Position numbers and translations under genes: made by a program. The notes beneath the pieces were generated by a model, which saw nothing but the letters and a program-made list of their open reading frames with translations, did no database searches and was not told where the DNA came from. This document shows positions 41,246 through 43,465 of a DNA stretch of 43,465 nt, in pieces; position 1 is the first letter of the stretch; the number at the start of each line of letters is the position of its first letter. This stretch comes from Haplomitrium mnioides (Eukaryota > Marchantiophyta > Haplomitriopsida > Calobryales), in the NCBI GenBank assembly GCA_049999725.1, contig JBNGIS010017004.1, positions 1 through 43,465 on the forward strand. The letters are read 5' to 3'.

Positions 41246-41882
41246 TCACATGTGAGACCAAGATCTAAAGGCAATGATCAAAATAGGAGAGATCAGCCTG
41301 ATCAATATTTTGGATAGGGAGGTTCTATTTATCATGAGGAATACATCCATATACTTCTCTAATAAAGCAGTCAAGAAGACGTATAGGTTGCTTGAAGAGG
41401 ATTGTCTAGAAAAGATACTCAAGGGGGATAAGCACTTGGCTTGCTTGGTGCCAAGGCAAAATATCACAAATGACGGACTTAAAATCCAAGAAGTTGTTGA
41501 TCCTCTACTTCAATAGTTCCTGAAAATCTTTGTAAGGTAGTTATTCCGACCAAACTTCAAGTATATCACAAAAATGTGAACAATTCTATTGATCAAAGTG
41601 TGGAGAAGGCACACCAAGAGGGTGTCTAACTTTATCAAGAGTAAAATTACTCAATACTTTGAGCAATCATGGAGCAAGAACCCAGTAATTTGGTTTGCTC
41701 TATATGTGCTACAGCAACTAGAGATATGTCAAATTTACATTGATAAAGAGAAGTGGCTTTTGGAGCGAGAGAGAAGAGCCACTTCTATACAAATGACTTG
41801 GATTGATGGGGTGCCCAAAAAAGTGGTTCAAAAACCTTGGACCCTGATTCGATCGATCCAAAATCGGCAAAAGAGGAATTAA
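41246..41882 (+). pseudogene. Unidentified coding remnant upstream of the coiled-coil region
   Basis: Two open stretches in sequence. The first is MIKIGEISLINILDREVLFI, MRNTSIYFSNKAVKKTYRLL, EEDCLEKILKGDKHLACLVP and RQNITNDGLKIQEVVDPLLQ (41274-41516). The second, from 41589, reads FIKSKITQYFEQSWSKNPVI, WFALYVLQQLEICQIYIDKE and KWLLERERRATSIQMTWIDG. Both look like real protein (Trp, hydrophobic blocks, few repeats) but match no family I know. They run directly towards the coiled-coil part. Confidence 0.4.
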
Positions 41883-42880
41883 GAATCATTGATTTGCTCT
41901 ACTCAAAGCCAATAAAGAGGGTGATGACAAAAAATCAGGACACTTGGATCCGAAAAGTTCAAGCCACACTAATAATAGTGCCTAGTGGAGAGGGTACCTC
42001 AACATATCCCATTGCATGCCAAAGGCCATGGGCAATCAGCCAATTGAGATGATCGATTTGGAGGTAGGTGAAGAAGAAGAAGATAATTAGAAAATCTTTA
42101 TCTCTGAAACACAACTAGAGAATGCGGTGCTGGAGAAGCACTACACCAATAAGATGTTATAGAAATCTCTAACATTGGCCAAGCAACAGATTGCAAAGGA
42201 TGTTTAGAAAGTTCTACACATGAGACACTTAAAGAATCAAATAACCTCATTGGAGGAGAATATGAGCCAAGGGAACATATTATTAAAGTTGGAAGAGGCC
42301 AAGAATCTGAAGTTGGCCGAGAAATTGTAGGATGAGTAGTGTCGGGTCAATGTCCTACAAAAGGAAAGAGAGGCTAGTGCAGCAAAGCTTCTTTGGCAGA
42401 GCTACCTCATCATACAGCTCCAAATACAAGTGGAGAACTAGGCTCAGTAGAAGAGGTAATGGGTTCAATTTTATCAAGAAATGTAACAAAGACAAAAAGA
42501 GAAAATCAAGAAAGCCGCATTGCTACAAGCCAAGTTGGGGGCTTGGCAACAAGACTCAATTAGGAGGGAGAAGAGAGAATTTTATGAGGATCTACCCAAG
42601 GTGACTTGTCAAGTGATTGGGTTGAAACAAATATAGACTATGGTCTAAGGAGCCCAATCCAAAACACTCGATCAGATCGACCAAACCTTATAGAGGTTGG
42701 TATACCACTTGGAAGAGGCCAACTAGGAAGCAACTCAAGTGAGGGATCAAATGGCAGCCTTAGAAGAGTAGCAGTGGAAAGAAACAGCTCCAAAGATGTT
42801 TGAGAGCCAAGCTTTGGAGAGTCCAAAGAGGGGTTGGTGGACTTAGACCTCCAAACTTGTCAGAAATAGGAGTCTTTCTA
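41883..42880 (+). pseudogene. Coiled-coil coding remnant, inverted relative of 15944-17150
   Basis: Across stops and one or two frame changes it reads MIDLEVGEEEEDN, ISETQLENAVLEKHYTNKML, SLTLAKQQIAKDV, LKNQITSLEENMSQGNILLK and LEEAKNLKLAEKL. LLQAKLGAWQQDSIRREKRE (about 42517), DQIDQTL.RLVYHLEEAN and VRDQMAALEE.QWKETAPKM (about 42740-42800) follow. Leu spacing and Glu/Lys/Gln richness indicate a long coiled coil. The last three blocks match 16285-15990 on the minus strand. Function unknown. Confidence 0.45.
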
Positions 42881-43414
42881 TAAGAGAATAGTTTTCTCAT
42901 TGTTTTATAGGGAGCTAGTGTTGATTCAAATCTATAAGTCCATTAAGAACTCTAAACTAAGTGTCTTGTATTGCTCTTGTTTACCTAGCCTCTCAATATC
43001 AATCTCTTGGGTATTCAATTTAATTTTCAAAGTCCCAAGCTTATTTGTATCTAAGTTCCAAAAGTATTCATCTATCAAATGATAAAAGAATTGTGTCTTC
43101 ATAAAGTAAAGCCTCTTGAACCGCACGAGTGAGGCAAGCCACTAATGAAAGTGTATGTAGTATTTTTTTAATAACGTCCTCATTTAATTGTGCCAACAAA
43201 TGATCAAAGGAAAAGTAGCAAGAAAAAAAGGAAGCTATATCTAGAACCATTGTGTTAATTGGACAAAGTATTAAATAAGAGGATCAATTAAGAGATAGAA
43301 CGAGCAATAATCTGTTCTAGAGAAAATTAAAGTGAAACTTAAGTGAAGAACCAAAGCATTTCAGAACCAAAGCTAGAGGGATTGGAAGTACGATTCTAAA
43401 AGAGGTTTGATTGT
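42881..43414. other. Non-coding stretch to the window end
   Basis: Only short open frames without recognisable domains. No known repeat was seen. Confidence 0.4.

Positions 43415-43465
<51 letters not shown>
43415..43465. repeat. Compound (TG)n(AG)n microsatellite at the window edge
   Basis: (TG)10 at 43415-43434 passes directly into AG repeats from 43435 to the last base. It runs off the window, so its full length is unknown. Confidence 0.95.

Overview
This is a window of plant nuclear DNA, AT-rich and made almost entirely of decayed transposable elements. No intact host gene, rRNA, tRNA or CRISPR array could be supported. Chromovirus-type Ty3/gypsy, other Ty3/gypsy and Ty1/copia elements packed together in several states of decay fit a large-genome seed plant. 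A gymnosperm is possible, but that is only an impression.

Layout. (1) 1-3384 (+) and about 32333-36930 (-) are two inverted, diverged copies of one two-exon gene or element. Exon 2 of the right copy carries a transposase-like signature: DG.D, then LDN..RENKN, then GHTH...D. (2) 3385-8276 (-) is a degenerate chromodomain Ty3/gypsy element with both LTRs truncated. It abuts a second, different gypsy element at 8277 to about 13150 (-). (3) 14963-15362 is a 400-base assembly gap beside a (CT)18 tract. (4) 15944-17150 (-) is a coiled-coil coding remnant with an inverted relative at about 41883-42880 (+). (5) 18150-32332 (-) is copia-1, whose 5' LTR was entered by copia-2 (24429-32323, +). Copia-2 has 149-bp LTRs differing at one base and a 5-bp target duplication, cttat. 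(6) 37350-42880 (+) holds unidentified coding remnants, split by a truncated gypsy element of the first family (38803-39789, -) and carrying a palindromic minisatellite at about 37755-38155.

Most unusual observation. Both copia elements carry a long tandem array of a GPFV-type peptide inside the reverse transcriptase, between the catalytic-Asp motif A (MDV) and the YGLKQ motif. The array has exactly 12-residue (36-bp) units followed by exactly 16-residue (48-bp) units. In the older copy the path from motif A through the array to YGLKQ is exactly 279 codons in one frame, interrupted only by point stop codons. Each repeat core is also a short quasi-palindrome, GGAC-N5-GTCC, with nearly invariant third codon positions, so the array may act as RNA or DNA as well as, or instead of, protein. 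Both elements also share a hairpin immediately upstream of the polypurine tract.

How the parts relate. The gypsy and copia pieces are ordinary gag-pol machinery (capsid and zinc knuckle, protease, integrase, RT and RNase H) in various states of ruin. Copia-2 is a recent insertion by its LTRs, yet its reading frames are broken, which suggests it was moved in trans by a functional relative elsewhere in the genome.
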